In this document: positions 15,488-22,759 of the stretch, in pieces
Numbering within the stretch: position 1 is the first letter of the stretch
Layout of the letters: every line of letters begins with the position of its first letter
DNA from: Chitinivibrionia bacterium
Lineage (GTDB): Bacteria; Fibrobacterota; Chitinivibrionia; Chitinivibrionales; Chitinivibrionaceae
DNA: 64,000 nucleotides
Reading direction: 5' to 3'
NCBI GenBank assembly: GCA_009779925.1
Contig: WRAZ01000001.1
Span: 1-64,000 of the forward strand
Translations under genes and position numbers: made by a program
The notes under the pieces: generated by a model
What the model saw: the letters and a program-made list of their open reading frames with translations, nothing else
What the model was told of the DNA's origin: nothing
Databases searched by the model: none

Positions 15488-18280
15488 ATGGTAAAGAACG
15501 CAACACTAATCGAAAGAATTGTCGGAGCATTGGTTTTTTTCATCGCGTTTATCACGTTTTTCCTTACAATGGCGCCCACGGTGTCGTTTTGGGATTGCGG
15601 GGAATATATTGCGACAAGTTATATTTTAGGTATTCCGCACCCGCCGGGCAACCCGCTTTATGTGCTGGTCGGTCGCCTTTTTACCATATTGTTTTTCTGG
15701 ACGGAGCAGGTTGCGTTTAGAACTAACTTGCTTTCTGTCATAACGGCGGCGGCAACGGCGTTTTTCCTGCACAAAATAGTAGTTTTTTCAATGAAAGACT
15801 GGGTTGGAGCGCTTGACGAATATTGGAAAGTCGCAACCGTGAATATTGCGGGATTTGTTGGCGCGCTTTTCGGAGTTTTCAACTACACTTTTTGGTTTTC
15901 CGCGGTGGAAACGTCTGTTTATATTCCCGCCATATTAACCATTGTTCTTAACGTTTATGTTGTGCTTATTTGGGCGAAATCCAAAGAGCCGAACCGCGAC
16001 AGATGGTTGCTTTTGTTCGCTTATCTGGCGTTTTTGGGCATAGGTCTCCACATGATGGCGATGTTTGCGCTGATGCCGATTTTCTTGTATATTTTGCTTA
16101 TCGATAAAACAAAACGCACAGACTGGCGGCTTTGGAGCGTGGCGCTTTTGTTGGGCTCGGTAATGTACAGTATGGCTATGTTTTTCTTTGTAACTCCCGT
16201 GCTTTTGGTTATGACGGCGATATACTCGTTTGCGCCTAACAAAGAGGCGAAAATCATTGCGCCATTCGCGGGCGGTATCACGCTTTGGGCGCTTTACAGA
16301 TTGCTTGTAGTTGCCGACCACGCGCGCGGTTGCGGTGAATTTGCTCACGTAATGTGTCAAAGATGCGACGATATTCAGACAATCGGGCTTATTGCTCTTG
16401 CGATTATTGTTATTTCGATAATAAACGGCGCAAGCAACGACAAACAATCGCAACCGAAATGGATGTTTGCTTTCTTGGTCGTTCTTGTTTCGCTTATTGG
16501 ATTTTCGGTGCACGCATTTATCCCGATACGTTCGTTTTTGGAGCCGATGATAGACAAAAACCACCCTGTTGTAGAGTGGGAAAACGGTCGCGTTGAGTGG
16601 GACGCATTCCGCGGCTTTTTAGAAAGAAGACAATACGGCACCGAGTCTATGATAACCCGAATGTTCCACAGGCGCGGCGCGTGGAGTACGCAATTCGGAA
16701 TTGACGAACACATGGGCTACGGCGGCTTCCACATTACGCAGTTTTTCCATTTCGGCGAAAGCATTGACAGTGACCGCACCGCCGACCAATACAACACAAT
16801 TTTGGGCGAAAGCAATCCGTTTAAGAGGGGTTGGATACTGCTTATTTACCTAATTCCCACATTCTTTATGCTTTGGGGTTGGAAATATTGGTATTCCAGA
16901 GACAAAGAAAAGGCGATTTTCTTTGCAACGCTCTTCCTTATTACAACAATAGCGGTTGTTTTTTATATGAACTTCGCCGACGGAACCCGCGCAGAAAGGT
17001 TCGATTACGAGCGTTGGGTACAAGGCGGACGACAAGGCGCAATGCCCACCGTTCACAGAGAGGTACGCGTGCGCGACTACTTCTTCACCCCCGGCTTTAT
17101 GTTTTTCGGGCTTTGGATAGGATTTGCGGCGGGCGCGCTTTTGCACAAAGGCTTTACGTCCAAAAGAGTGGGAGTTCGCAGAAGACTTACGCCGATTTTG
17201 GCAGTATTGTTTATCGCTTCGCCCGCAATTCCGATGTCGCAGAATTTTAACGCAAACAATCGCTCAAACGACTGGATACCGTATAATTACGCCTTTAATT
17301 TGCTAATGAGCGTGTCCAAAAACGGCATACTCTTTACCGCGGGCGACAACGACACCTTCCCGCTGTGGTTTTTGCAGGAAGCAGAGGGCATAAGGCGAGA
17401 CGTAAGAATTGTGAATTTGAGTTTAGTGAACACGCCTTGGTATATAAGCCAACTTGTGCGCCTCGAGCCGAAAATCCCGATGAGTTTCACGCTTGAGCAA
17501 ATTCAATCGGGCGAGATAACGCATTCGAGAAACCCATTCCCAAATCCTACAAGATACAGGCTTCCGCAGGCTGGAATTGAGATAATGTTTCCGTCGGCGC
17601 GCGAACTTCCCATATTGCGGGTTCAGGATTTGATGGTTGTAAACATTATAGACGCGAATAATTGGGAACGTCCGATTTACTTCTCGTCAACGGTAGGTCC
17701 CGACAACTTTGTGGGCTTCGGACCGTTTTTGCAGTTCCAAGGAATGGTAAACAGAGTAATGCCCGAACCTGTGAATGAAGAAACCGCCATAAATTTTGAG
17801 CGCACAAGATTTCTGTTGAACGAAGTCTATCAGTTCAAAAACCTTGGCGATAATTCGACCCCGTTAAGCCAAACGGCGCGCAGAACAATGTTTAACTACT
17901 CGATAACGTTCATTCAGTTCGCACACGCTTTAAGAGTAAGAGCAAACGACCAAAATGCAGAAATTGCCGTTTTGGAAAACCAAAAAGCGGAAATAACAGA
18001 TGTTGAGAAAACAGCGGAACTAAGCAAACAAATCGAGCAATTAAGAGAGCAAAGACAATCTCTCATAGACGAAGCGATAAACTCTATGGACAGATGCGTC
18101 GCCCTATTCCCGTGGGACGAGCGTTCGCGCGCTTTCCGCCACGAACTATTGATGGAGCAAGGCTTATACGAATTGGCATTAGTCCGCTTGGAACAAGCAT
18201 TGGCAATAGACCCGAACAACCGCCGCTACATCCGCTGGAACGAAGACTTACGAAGAATGCTGGCAAGAAGAGACGGGTAA
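15488..18280 (+). CDS. DUF2723 multi-spanning membrane protein (glycosyltransferase-like) with TPR tail
   Basis: 930 residues. The N-terminal DUF2723 region carries the family motif SFWDCGEYIATSY followed by PHPPGNPLYVLVGRLF, then about ten membrane helices over residues 15-600. The fold resembles the GT-C/PMT class of polyprenol-sugar-dependent protein glycosyltransferases. The periplasmic C-terminal third ends in a helical TPR-like pair (LVRLEQALAIDPNNRRYI). Such proteins are typical of the Bacteroidota/Fibrobacterota group. Donor and acceptor are unknown. It follows nusB by 72 bases and ends in a strong terminator. Confidence 0.85.
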   Translation: MVKNATLIERIVGALVFFIAFITFFLTMAPTVSFWDCGEYIATSYILGIPHPPGNPLYVLVGRLFTILFFWTEQVAFRTNLLSVITAAATAFFLHKIVVFSMKDWVGALDEYWKVATVNIAGFVGALFGVFNYTFWFSAVETSVYIPAILTIVLNVYVVLIWAKSKEPNRDRWLLLFAYLAFLGIGLHMMAMFALMPIFLYILLIDKTKRTDWRLWSVALLLGSVMYSMAMFFFVTPVLLVMTAIYSFAPNKEAKIIAPFAGGITLWALYRLLVVADHARGCGEFAHVMCQRCDDIQTIGLIALAIIVISIINGASNDKQSQPKWMFAFLVVLVSLIGFSVHAFIPIRSFLEPMIDKNHPVVEWENGRVEWDAFRGFLERRQYGTESMITRMFHRRGAWSTQFGIDEHMGYGGFHITQFFHFGESIDSDRTADQYNTILGESNPFKRGWILLIYLIPTFFMLWGWKYWYSRDKEKAIFFATLFLITTIAVVFYMNFADGTRAERFDYERWVQGGRQGAMPTVHREVRVRDYFFTPGFMFFGLWIGFAAGALLHKGFTSKRVGVRRRLTPILAVLFIASPAIPMSQNFNANNRSNDWIPYNYAFNLLMSVSKNGILFTAGDNDTFPLWFLQEAEGIRRDVRIVNLSLVNTPWYISQLVRLEPKIPMSFTLEQIQSGEITHSRNPFPNPTRYRLPQAGIEIMFPSARELPILRVQDLMVVNIIDANNWERPIYFSSTVGPDNFVGFGPFLQFQGMVNRVMPEPVNEETAINFERTRFLLNEVYQFKNLGDNSTPLSQTARRTMFNYSITFIQFAHALRVRANDQNAEIAVLENQKAEITDVEKTAELSKQIEQLREQRQSLIDEAINSMDRCVALFPWDERSRAFRHELLMEQGLYELALVRLEQALAIDPNNRRYIRWNEDLRRMLARRDG

Positions 18281-18297
18281 AAAACAGTTTTTTTGAA

Positions 18298-18338
18298 AAC
18301 AGAGCGGAATTATTCTAAAAAAGAATATCCGCTCTGTT
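18298..18338 (+). terminator. Rho-independent terminator of the ribH-nusB-DUF2723 operon
   Basis: AACAGAGCGGA and TATTCT pair with AGAATA and TCCGCTCTGTT (17 bp with a two-base bulge), followed by TTTT, 18 bases after the stop codon. Confidence 0.85.
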
Positions 18339-18387
18339 TTTTATTGAATTTCCACAAAAACACAAATTTTTCCCCCACAACATAAAA

Positions 18388-18403
18388 CAAATATTATTTT
18401 CCC
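18388..18403 (+). promoter_or_regulatory. Promoter-like element of structured RNA copy 1
   Basis: CAAATATTATTTTCCC immediately precedes the 5' arm of the RNA's closing stem. The same element in the same place precedes copy 2 at 43.5 kb. Confidence 0.6.
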
Positions 18404-18597
18404 AATACCAGAAAGTATGAAGAGTGTGAATATTTCTCGCTTTTCATAGAGCTCTTTAATTTTAATCTAGCCCCACGACAAACAGCCTTTGCAGGTTGTT
18501 CTGTCTTTCGTTCGTGGGTTTCAAATTAAAGAACATCTTCATACTTTCTGGTAAAAATTATGATTTTTGGCAGAACAGCCTTTTGCTGTTTTTGCTT
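18404..18597 (+). ncRNA. Structured RNA of about 195 nt, copy 1 (family unknown, 6S-like shape)
   Basis: A 17-bp closing stem pairs ACCAGAAAGTATGAAGA (18407-18423) with TCTTCATACTTTCTGGT (18536-18552). Inside it are nested stems: TCTTTAATTT with AAATTAAAGA, CCCACGA with TCGTGGG, and AACAGCCT with AGGTTGTT around a TTGC loop. A conserved linker with TTGGCAGAACAGCC leads to a terminator, AACAGC-CTTTT-GCTGTTTTT (18574-18593). A promoter-like element abuts the 5' end and no ORF fits. A long rod with an asymmetric bubble recalls 6S RNA, but I cannot assign it. It could also be a long mRNA leader of the PilX-like gene, but the terminator argues for a separate RNA. Confidence 0.6.
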
Positions 18598-18630
18598 TAA
18601 TCGTTAAACTTTTGGGAAAGGTTGTATCTT

Positions 18631-20598
18631 ATGGGAAAAATGTCTCGTTGCCTAAAAGGCAACAAAGGCGCATCGCTTGTGTATGTGCTTATCACACTTG
18701 TTTTTGTCGGAGCTATTGCAATGCTCGTTCTTAACTCCTCAAGAAAGGAAACTATCGATGCTTCTCTGCGAGCATCTTCGGAAATGGCGCGCTTTGCGGC
18801 GACGTCGGGATTGAATTACGCAGTAAGCTGGCTTGCCGATGCCAATAATGACGACAACGTTTTAAATATTTTGTTAAGTTGGCGAGAACATCAAATAGAC
18901 AATGATGAAGAACCCACTCGATGGCTTACAGGAAACGCTAACGCATACGAACAATTAGACGGTATGAGAGTTAGAGTACAAATAGTAAATGTAGATTTTA
19001 GTCAAATGCGCCGAATAACTCGCAGAGTGGTAAACGATAATGGTACATTCAGGTTTATGTTTCCTCGTCCTACAGACCCCGTTCCAAATATAATACCTGT
19101 AGCCCAAGTAAATACTAATGATCCAAATAATTTATTTACGCAAGTCGCTCCTATCCAAAATTCCAGAATAACTGTATTAATAAGAAGCGAGGCAATAGAC
19201 AGAAGCGGAAGCCGAGCAAGCAATTTGGGGTTTTATACTGTTTTCGGATTTGAGCCTGAGGAAATGGCAGTAGAAATGCAAAATATTCCTCGACACGCGC
19301 TGTTTTCAGGCGGCGGAAATTTGTGGATACATACTCCTGTAACCATAAATGGACCTGCATTTGTCGGAGGAAGAACTGCTGTTGCCGGTGGACTAATAGC
19401 AATTAACGTACCTGCTCAAACAAGTATGTTCAATGGTGAATTTGTATTAGTTCAGCCAGCCGATGCCGAACAATCGCTAATTATGAATATTGACTTTATG
19501 AGTTCTGCCCTATTTGAAGGCGGTCAGGTACATTTTACTAACGCAAATAGTCGTTTTCACGGTCGTTTTGGCGGAAGCTCTACGTTTACAGCAGTTGGTG
19601 CCGATGCAGAAATAGAGAACGGAACTGCTGCTCGAAGAAACTTGGTTATGCTATCAGGCACTTTTGCGGATAGATTGCAAAATCACCCCGTTGATCCGTG
19701 GCCTCCTGCTGGTGGTATCACCGATCCTGGTCATGCTCCAAGTTCCATAATAGGTAGCGGTCTTCGGTTTAGAGGAACTAATACAGCACTAATACGCCGT
19801 AATAATACTGATGTTCAGTATTATACAGGTCCACTCTCGTGTCCAAATTGGTGTGCAAGTCCTGGCAATGTAGAAATCATTAACAATATGACACTCGATC
19901 AAATATCTGACTCATTAGGAATTACCGACAGAAATCCTCCTGCCGTTGGAATGAATATAGAGCATCTTATACCAAGACATCATTCTGAAACCATAAACGG
20001 AAGTACGTTAAATAATTTGTGGGAAAACAATACAAAATACACAGACAGAGCCGGAAGAGAGTGGTTGATACTAGAAGTAGGGAATCCAAATATAATAGCA
20101 ATAAATCCAGGAGGCACGTTTAATCACAGAGCTGTTATTATTGTTAGACCTGGCACTACAGGAAACACAGGCACAGGCGGTAGTCTTTTTAATATGGGAG
20201 ATAGCGCCAACGTATTACTTTTCTTTCCACAAAATTTTGCAGGCACTTGGTCGTATGCTGAAATTCAAGGAAATTTCCGCGGAATGTTTTACAATGCTTC
20301 GCCAGACGCACAGATTAACTTATCTGCCGCCACAGGTGCCGGTTGGATAGTAAATGGCTCGTTTTATAATGCTCCGGAAACAGCAAACTCAAGGATTGTG
20401 TTGGGAACTGGTCAAGTAGGAAGAATAACTGTAAACTATAACCAACAAGTGATATGCGAAATTGCTGACCTTGGTGTTTTTGTGCCAAATGTTAATTGCG
20501 ACCCAGACAATGGCGGTGGTGGCGGCGGCGGAATTCCTGAGCTTCGACGAATTCCTGAAGAGAGAGTAAGAACAGAATTGTTAAACAGAAGTTTTTGA
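18631..20598 (+). CDS. PilX-like pilus/secretion-associated surface protein
   Basis: 655 residues from the ATG at 18631, which has AAAGG at proper spacing. An earlier TTG at 18622 is less likely. The N-terminus KGNKGASLVYVLITLVFVG is a prepilin-like class III segment resembling PilX_N proteins, with one hydrophobic helix. The large extracellular part is beta-rich, with ALFSGGGNLWIHTPVTING typical of polymer-forming or filamentous repeats. A poly-Gly hinge near residue 630 precedes a charged tail (IPEERVRTELLNRSF). It probably sits at a type IV pilus or type II secretion tip. No pilus machinery genes are adjacent. The last ~30 bases recur at 22632 as part of a duplicated segment. Confidence 0.65.
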   Translation: MGKMSRCLKGNKGASLVYVLITLVFVGAIAMLVLNSSRKETIDASLRASSEMARFAATSGLNYAVSWLADANNDDNVLNILLSWREHQIDNDEEPTRWLTGNANAYEQLDGMRVRVQIVNVDFSQMRRITRRVVNDNGTFRFMFPRPTDPVPNIIPVAQVNTNDPNNLFTQVAPIQNSRITVLIRSEAIDRSGSRASNLGFYTVFGFEPEEMAVEMQNIPRHALFSGGGNLWIHTPVTINGPAFVGGRTAVAGGLIAINVPAQTSMFNGEFVLVQPADAEQSLIMNIDFMSSALFEGGQVHFTNANSRFHGRFGGSSTFTAVGADAEIENGTAARRNLVMLSGTFADRLQNHPVDPWPPAGGITDPGHAPSSIIGSGLRFRGTNTALIRRNNTDVQYYTGPLSCPNWCASPGNVEIINNMTLDQISDSLGITDRNPPAVGMNIEHLIPRHHSETINGSTLNNLWENNTKYTDRAGREWLILEVGNPNIIAINPGGTFNHRAVIIVRPGTTGNTGTGGSLFNMGDSANVLLFFPQNFAGTWSYAEIQGNFRGMFYNASPDAQINLSAATGAGWIVNGSFYNAPETANSRIVLGTGQVGRITVNYNQQVICEIADLGVFVPNVNCDPDNGGGGGGGIPELRRIPEERVRTELLNRSF

Positions 20599-20665
20599 GA
20601 TTTGCAAAAATTTATTTTTTCAGAGGCGATTTTCAAGTCGCCTCTTTTTGTTGGTGGCAATAGTA
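20571..20665 (+). repeat. Duplicated segment, copy 1 (gene end, hairpin and downstream tract)
   Basis: Spans the last codons of the PilX-like gene (GAACAGA..TTG..AACAGAA..TTTTTGAG), GATTTGCAAA, the hairpin and TTTTTGTTGGTGGCA. The same order recurs at 22632-22725 with only scattered differences, where it no longer encodes anything upstream. Confidence 0.7.
20623..20649. terminator. GAGGCGA hairpin, copy 1
   Basis: GAGGCGA-TTTTCAAG-TCGCCTC followed by TTTTT. It lies between the end of the PilX-like gene and converging small-peptide genes. The identical core occurs four times in 2.1 kb. Confidence 0.8.
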
Positions 20666-20685
20666 CGCTTCTCACGCCTATTTGA

Positions 20686-20787
20686 TTAAACGGTTTTTAT
20701 CTTACCGCGGATTATTCCGAAATCTTCAAGTTTTACCAAAAAGGTAATAACTGCTAAAAAAGCCACTGCTATAAAAAATCCTTCCAT
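20686..20787 (-). CDS. 33-residue single-helix membrane peptide
   Basis: MEGFFIAVAFLAVITFLVK is a membrane helix followed by a charged tail (LEDFGIIRGKIKTV). The ATG overlaps the stop of the 63-residue gene (TAATG), so translation is coupled, and the leader carries GAAAGGCGGTAAAT. The 41-residue peptide at 22401 has the same leader and a similar layout. Hydrophobic peptides of this size are often type I toxins or holin-like, but I have no direct evidence for function. Confidence 0.55.
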   Translation of the reverse strand: MEGFFIAVAFLAVITFLVKLEDFGIIRGKIKTV

Positions 20788-20978
20788 TATTTACCGCCTT
20801 TCACTAAAAAAGCCATTATACCGGAAAACACCGCAAGAATACCGCCGACGATAGCATTATCTGTATTTTCTCCAATTCCCAAAGTATTAAACATAACACC
20901 GCCGACCAACGAGGCGCCAAAAGAAGCAACACACAAATTGCTTAAAACGTCGCGTTTATCTTTTGTAAAAATCTCCAT
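20787..20978 (-). CDS. 63-residue membrane protein, two helices
   Basis: Two hydrophobic segments (about residues 14-33 and 42-58) with Gly-rich faces follow a charged N-terminus MEIFTKDKRDVLSNL, and the C-terminus is KGGK. The start has AAAGGAGAG as ribosome binding site, and a promoter-like element lies 27 bases upstream. It resembles small holin-like or DUF6722-type proteins in layout only. It is the first gene of a two-gene leftward unit that converges on the PilX-like gene. Confidence 0.6.
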   Translation of the reverse strand: MEIFTKDKRDVLSNLCVASFGASLVGGVMFNTLGIGENTDNAIVGGILAVFSGIMAFLVKGGK

Positions 20979-21004
20979 AAAAAAAGAAACTCTCCTTTCT
21001 CTTA

Positions 21005-21023
21005 GAAAAAATACTTTCTTTGC
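21005..21023 (-). promoter_or_regulatory. Promoter-like element for the small membrane-peptide pair
   Basis: Reads GCAAAGAAAGTATTTTTTC on the minus strand, 27 bases before 20978. Confidence 0.5.
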
Positions 21024-21107
21024 GCTGTTTCACGCAAGAGTTTGCTTCGTTTTTCTTAAACTTGTAAAAAAGGCGTTAAGCAAAATTAAATTTTTTTTGT
21101 TTTTTGC

Positions 21108-21131
21108 GGCGATTTTCAAGTCGCCTCTTTT
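21108..21131. terminator. GAGGCGA hairpin, copy 2
   Basis: GGCGA-TTTTCAAG-TCGCC followed by TCTTTTT, with GGTGGTGGCAGATAGTATTTTT directly after it. The stem is two base pairs shorter than in copy 1. Confidence 0.7.
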
Positions 21132-21138
21132 TGGTGGT

Positions 21139-21157
21139 GGCAGATAGTATTTTTATG
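21139..21157 (+). promoter_or_regulatory. Promoter-like element of the first MNT/HEPN pair
   Basis: Reads GGCAGATAGTATTTTTATG, 35 bases before the start at 21192. It is almost identical to the element before the second pair. Confidence 0.6.
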
Positions 21158-21191
21158 GGGATAAAGACATAACAAGAAAAAGGAGACGGCT

Positions 21192-21527
21192 ATGAATGTC
21201 AAAGATAAAGTTGCAAAAGAAGTTGTTTTGAGCGTTAAAAACATTTTCGGGAAAAAACTTAAAAAAGTTATTCTCTACGGCTCTTACGCCAGAGGCGACT
21301 ACGACGCGGAATCCGATATTGACTTTATGGTTTTAGCGGATATTGAGCGCGAGAGCATACCGCATTATCGTCCGCAAGTTTACCAAGTATCAAACGATGT
21401 TGGACTTGAAAACAACATTTTTGTATCAATGATGTTGAATAACGACAGATTCTTTTTTAATAACTTAAAAGTGTCTAATTTTTACAGAAACGTAATGAAA
21501 GACGGAAAGGTATTGTATGACAGATGA
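21192..21527 (+). CDS. MNT-type minimal nucleotidyltransferase (antitoxin)
   Basis: 111 residues. The nucleotidyltransferase signature VILYGSYARGDYDAESDIDF gives GS plus the D-x-D metal pair. Proteins of this class, paired with HEPN proteins, neutralise the HEPN RNase by AMPylating it. The gene overlaps the HEPN gene by 11 bases. The ribosome binding site is AAAAAGGAGACGGCT. Confidence 0.9.
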   Translation: MNVKDKVAKEVVLSVKNIFGKKLKKVILYGSYARGDYDAESDIDFMVLADIERESIPHYRPQVYQVSNDVGLENNIFVSMMLNNDRFFFNNLKVSNFYRNVMKDGKVLYDR

Positions 21528-21918
21528 AACAGAAGACATAGTCTTGAAAAATATCCAAAACGCCAAAAGAAGTTTGGCTTCGGCGCATGTTTTGTTAAAC
21601 GACGACGACTTTGGCGGAGCGGTAAATCGTCTTTACTATTGTGTGTTTTACTGTGCGCGAGCACTGCTTGCAAATGAAGATTTGGATTTTAAGAAACATT
21701 CGGGAGTAATATCGAAATTCAGAGAAAATTATATAAAAACAGGAAAACTGGATAAGCGGCTTTCGGTTATTATAGGTGAGCTATTTAATGACAGAATAGG
21801 GTGCGATTATGACACAAGTTTTTCTACAACGGCGGAAATTGTCGAGCATTATATAGAAGACGCCGAATATTTTCTTGATAAAATAGCTGAGTACCTGAAA
21901 AGTATTGGTAATCTGTAA
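21517..21918 (+). CDS. HEPN-domain toxin
   Basis: 133 residues, all helical. The start reads NAKRSLASAHVLLNDDDFGGAVNRLYYCVFYCARALL, the usual HEPN first half. The RNase motif Rx4-6H is less clear (the candidate is the region around RENYIKTGKLDK). The layout matches HEPN partners of MNT antitoxins, which degrade RNA when free. A remnant of a HigB-type toxin begins 21 bases after its stop. Confidence 0.85.
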   Translation: MTDETEDIVLKNIQNAKRSLASAHVLLNDDDFGGAVNRLYYCVFYCARALLANEDLDFKKHSGVISKFRENYIKTGKLDKRLSVIIGELFNDRIGCDYDTSFSTTAEIVEHYIEDAEYFLDKIAEYLKSIGNL

Positions 21919-21939
21919 ATACAGAGGAATTATGACTAA

Positions 21940-22020
21940 AGAAAATTTACGTCCCCCAAAACAGAAATAAGCAAGGCGGAAGGCATTCGCAAAAAGTATT
22001 TTGAGGAAAAAGGAGGGTAA
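21940..22020 (+). pseudogene. Remnant C-terminus of a HigB/RelE-type toxin
   Basis: The 26 codons read RKFTSPKTEISKAEGIRKKY and end FEEKGG at a TAA. This is the standard tail of HigB-like mRNA interferases (TPxxEIxKAxxxxxxY). A stop codon lies directly upstream in frame and no catalytic core remains. The usual antitoxin position, right after it, is occupied by the intact HTH gene at 22026. Confidence 0.6.
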
Positions 22021-22025
22021 TAAAT

Positions 22026-22334
22026 ATGAAAATGTATTCGTTGTCGGAAATGGAAGACGAGTTTATCGGAAAAATCGGAACGGCGCAAAGAAATGTTTAT
22101 GAAGAGAAATTCCAATTGGATATGCTCAGCGATGTCGTGCAACAGATAATGAAGAAAGAAAACATAAGCAAAGAAGCCCTCAGCATAAAAGCAGAAGTTC
22201 CCTTGGCGCAAATTTCAAAATTTGAGCGGCAACCGCAAAATATAAATTTCTTCAACGTTGTTAAAATATTGAAAGCGCTCGACATAAGATTAAACGTGCT
22301 TAAAGAAAACAAAACAATGATGTGTTTAAGTTGA
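22026..22334 (+). CDS. XRE-family HTH protein, probable orphan HigA-like antitoxin
   Basis: 102 residues. A helical N-terminus with SLSEMEDEFIGKIG (the usual HigA start) precedes a helix-turn-helix near residues 48-75 (ISKEALSIKAEVPLAQISKFE). The ribosome binding site GGAGGG lies within the toxin remnant's last codons, preserving the toxin-antitoxin overlap. With the toxin reduced to 26 codons, the protein has no cognate toxin and may survive as a regulator or anti-addiction factor. Confidence 0.75.
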   Translation: MKMYSLSEMEDEFIGKIGTAQRNVYEEKFQLDMLSDVVQQIMKKENISKEALSIKAEVPLAQISKFERQPQNINFFNVVKILKALDIRLNVLKENKTMMCLS

Positions 22335-22348
22335 TTTGGGTGTTTTTC

Positions 22349-22378
22349 GGAGGCGATTTTCAAGTCGCCTCTTTTTTT
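22349..22378. terminator. GAGGCGA hairpin, copy 3
   Basis: GGAGGCGA-TTTTCAAG-TCGCCTC followed by an eight-T run, right after the orphan antitoxin gene and facing the 41-residue peptide gene. Confidence 0.8.
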
Positions 22379-22400
22379 TATGCGAGTGCCACACGTCGAG

Positions 22401-22526
22401 TTAATTAACTGTTGCTAATTTGCGCCAAAACTGCTCCGTCTTAGCAAAGATAGTTAATAATGCGCCAAATATAGCCGCCGGTATGCCAATTATAGCCATT
22501 GGGCTTGTTAAAAAATCTATCGTCAT
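22401..22526 (-). CDS. 41-residue hydrophobic peptide
   Basis: Begins MTIDFLTSPMAIIGIPAAIF and continues GALLTIFAK then TEQFWRKLATVN. One membrane helix is followed by a basic tail. It has the same GAAAGGCGGTAAAT leader as the 33-residue peptide at 20686, and the same place relative to a hairpin and an MNT/HEPN pair. A promoter-like element lies 15 bases upstream. The role is unknown, but a type I toxin-like peptide is a reasonable guess. Confidence 0.5.
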   Translation of the reverse strand: MTIDFLTSPMAIIGIPAAIFGALLTIFAKTEQFWRKLATVN

Positions 22527-22540
22527 AATTTACCGCCTTT

Positions 22541-22561
22541 CGTTAAAAATACATTAATTGC
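22541..22561 (-). promoter_or_regulatory. Promoter-like element for the 41-residue peptide
   Basis: Reads GCAATTAATGTATTTTTAAC on the minus strand, 15 bases before 22526. Confidence 0.45.
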
Positions 22562-22631
22562 AAATCGCCGCGCAAGACCGAACTTGCTTTTGGATAATCT
22601 CAGTTGAAAAACTGTGTTTTGCGGCATAATT

Positions 22632-22733
22632 TGAACAGATTTGCTGAACAGAAATTTTTGAGATTTGCAAAGCATTTGTTTTTTTAAAGGCGATTTTCAA
22701 GTCGCCTCTTTTTGTTGGTGGCAGATAGTATTT
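22632..22733 (+). repeat. Duplicated segment, copy 2
   Basis: Repeats 20571-20665: the end of the PilX-like coding sequence, GAGATTTGCAAA, the hairpin and TTTTTGTTGGTGGCA. Here it stands without the gene, as a duplication scar. Confidence 0.7.
22688..22713. terminator. GAGGCGA hairpin, copy 4
   Basis: AGGCGA-TTTTCAAG-TCGCCT followed by CTTTTT, directly ahead of the promoter of the second MNT/HEPN pair. Confidence 0.75.
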
Positions 22734-22736
22734 TTG
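22720..22736 (+). promoter_or_regulatory. Promoter-like element of the second MNT/HEPN pair
   Basis: Reads GGCAGATAGTATTTTTG, 24 bases before the start at 22760. Confidence 0.6.
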
Positions 22737-22759
22737 TATAAAGTCAGGAGGAATATTTA

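Noticed and set aside
15935-16564. 209-residue leftward frame inside the DUF2723 gene
   Set aside because: Antisense to a well-supported membrane protein; the His/Arg/Asn-rich composition is typical of shadow translation.
18404-18597. Retron msr-msd, because of the long flanking inverted repeat
   Set aside because: No reverse transcriptase gene is near either RNA copy, and the a1/a2 geometry and branching G are not evident.
18404-18597. tmRNA
   Set aside because: No alanine tRNA-like ends, no tag reading frame ending in Ala-Ala, and the length is too short.
20600-22740. CRISPR array from the repeated GGCGATTTTCAAGTCGCC units
   Set aside because: The four copies are 250-1250 bases apart with genes between them, and no cas genes are present. 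They are hairpin terminators.
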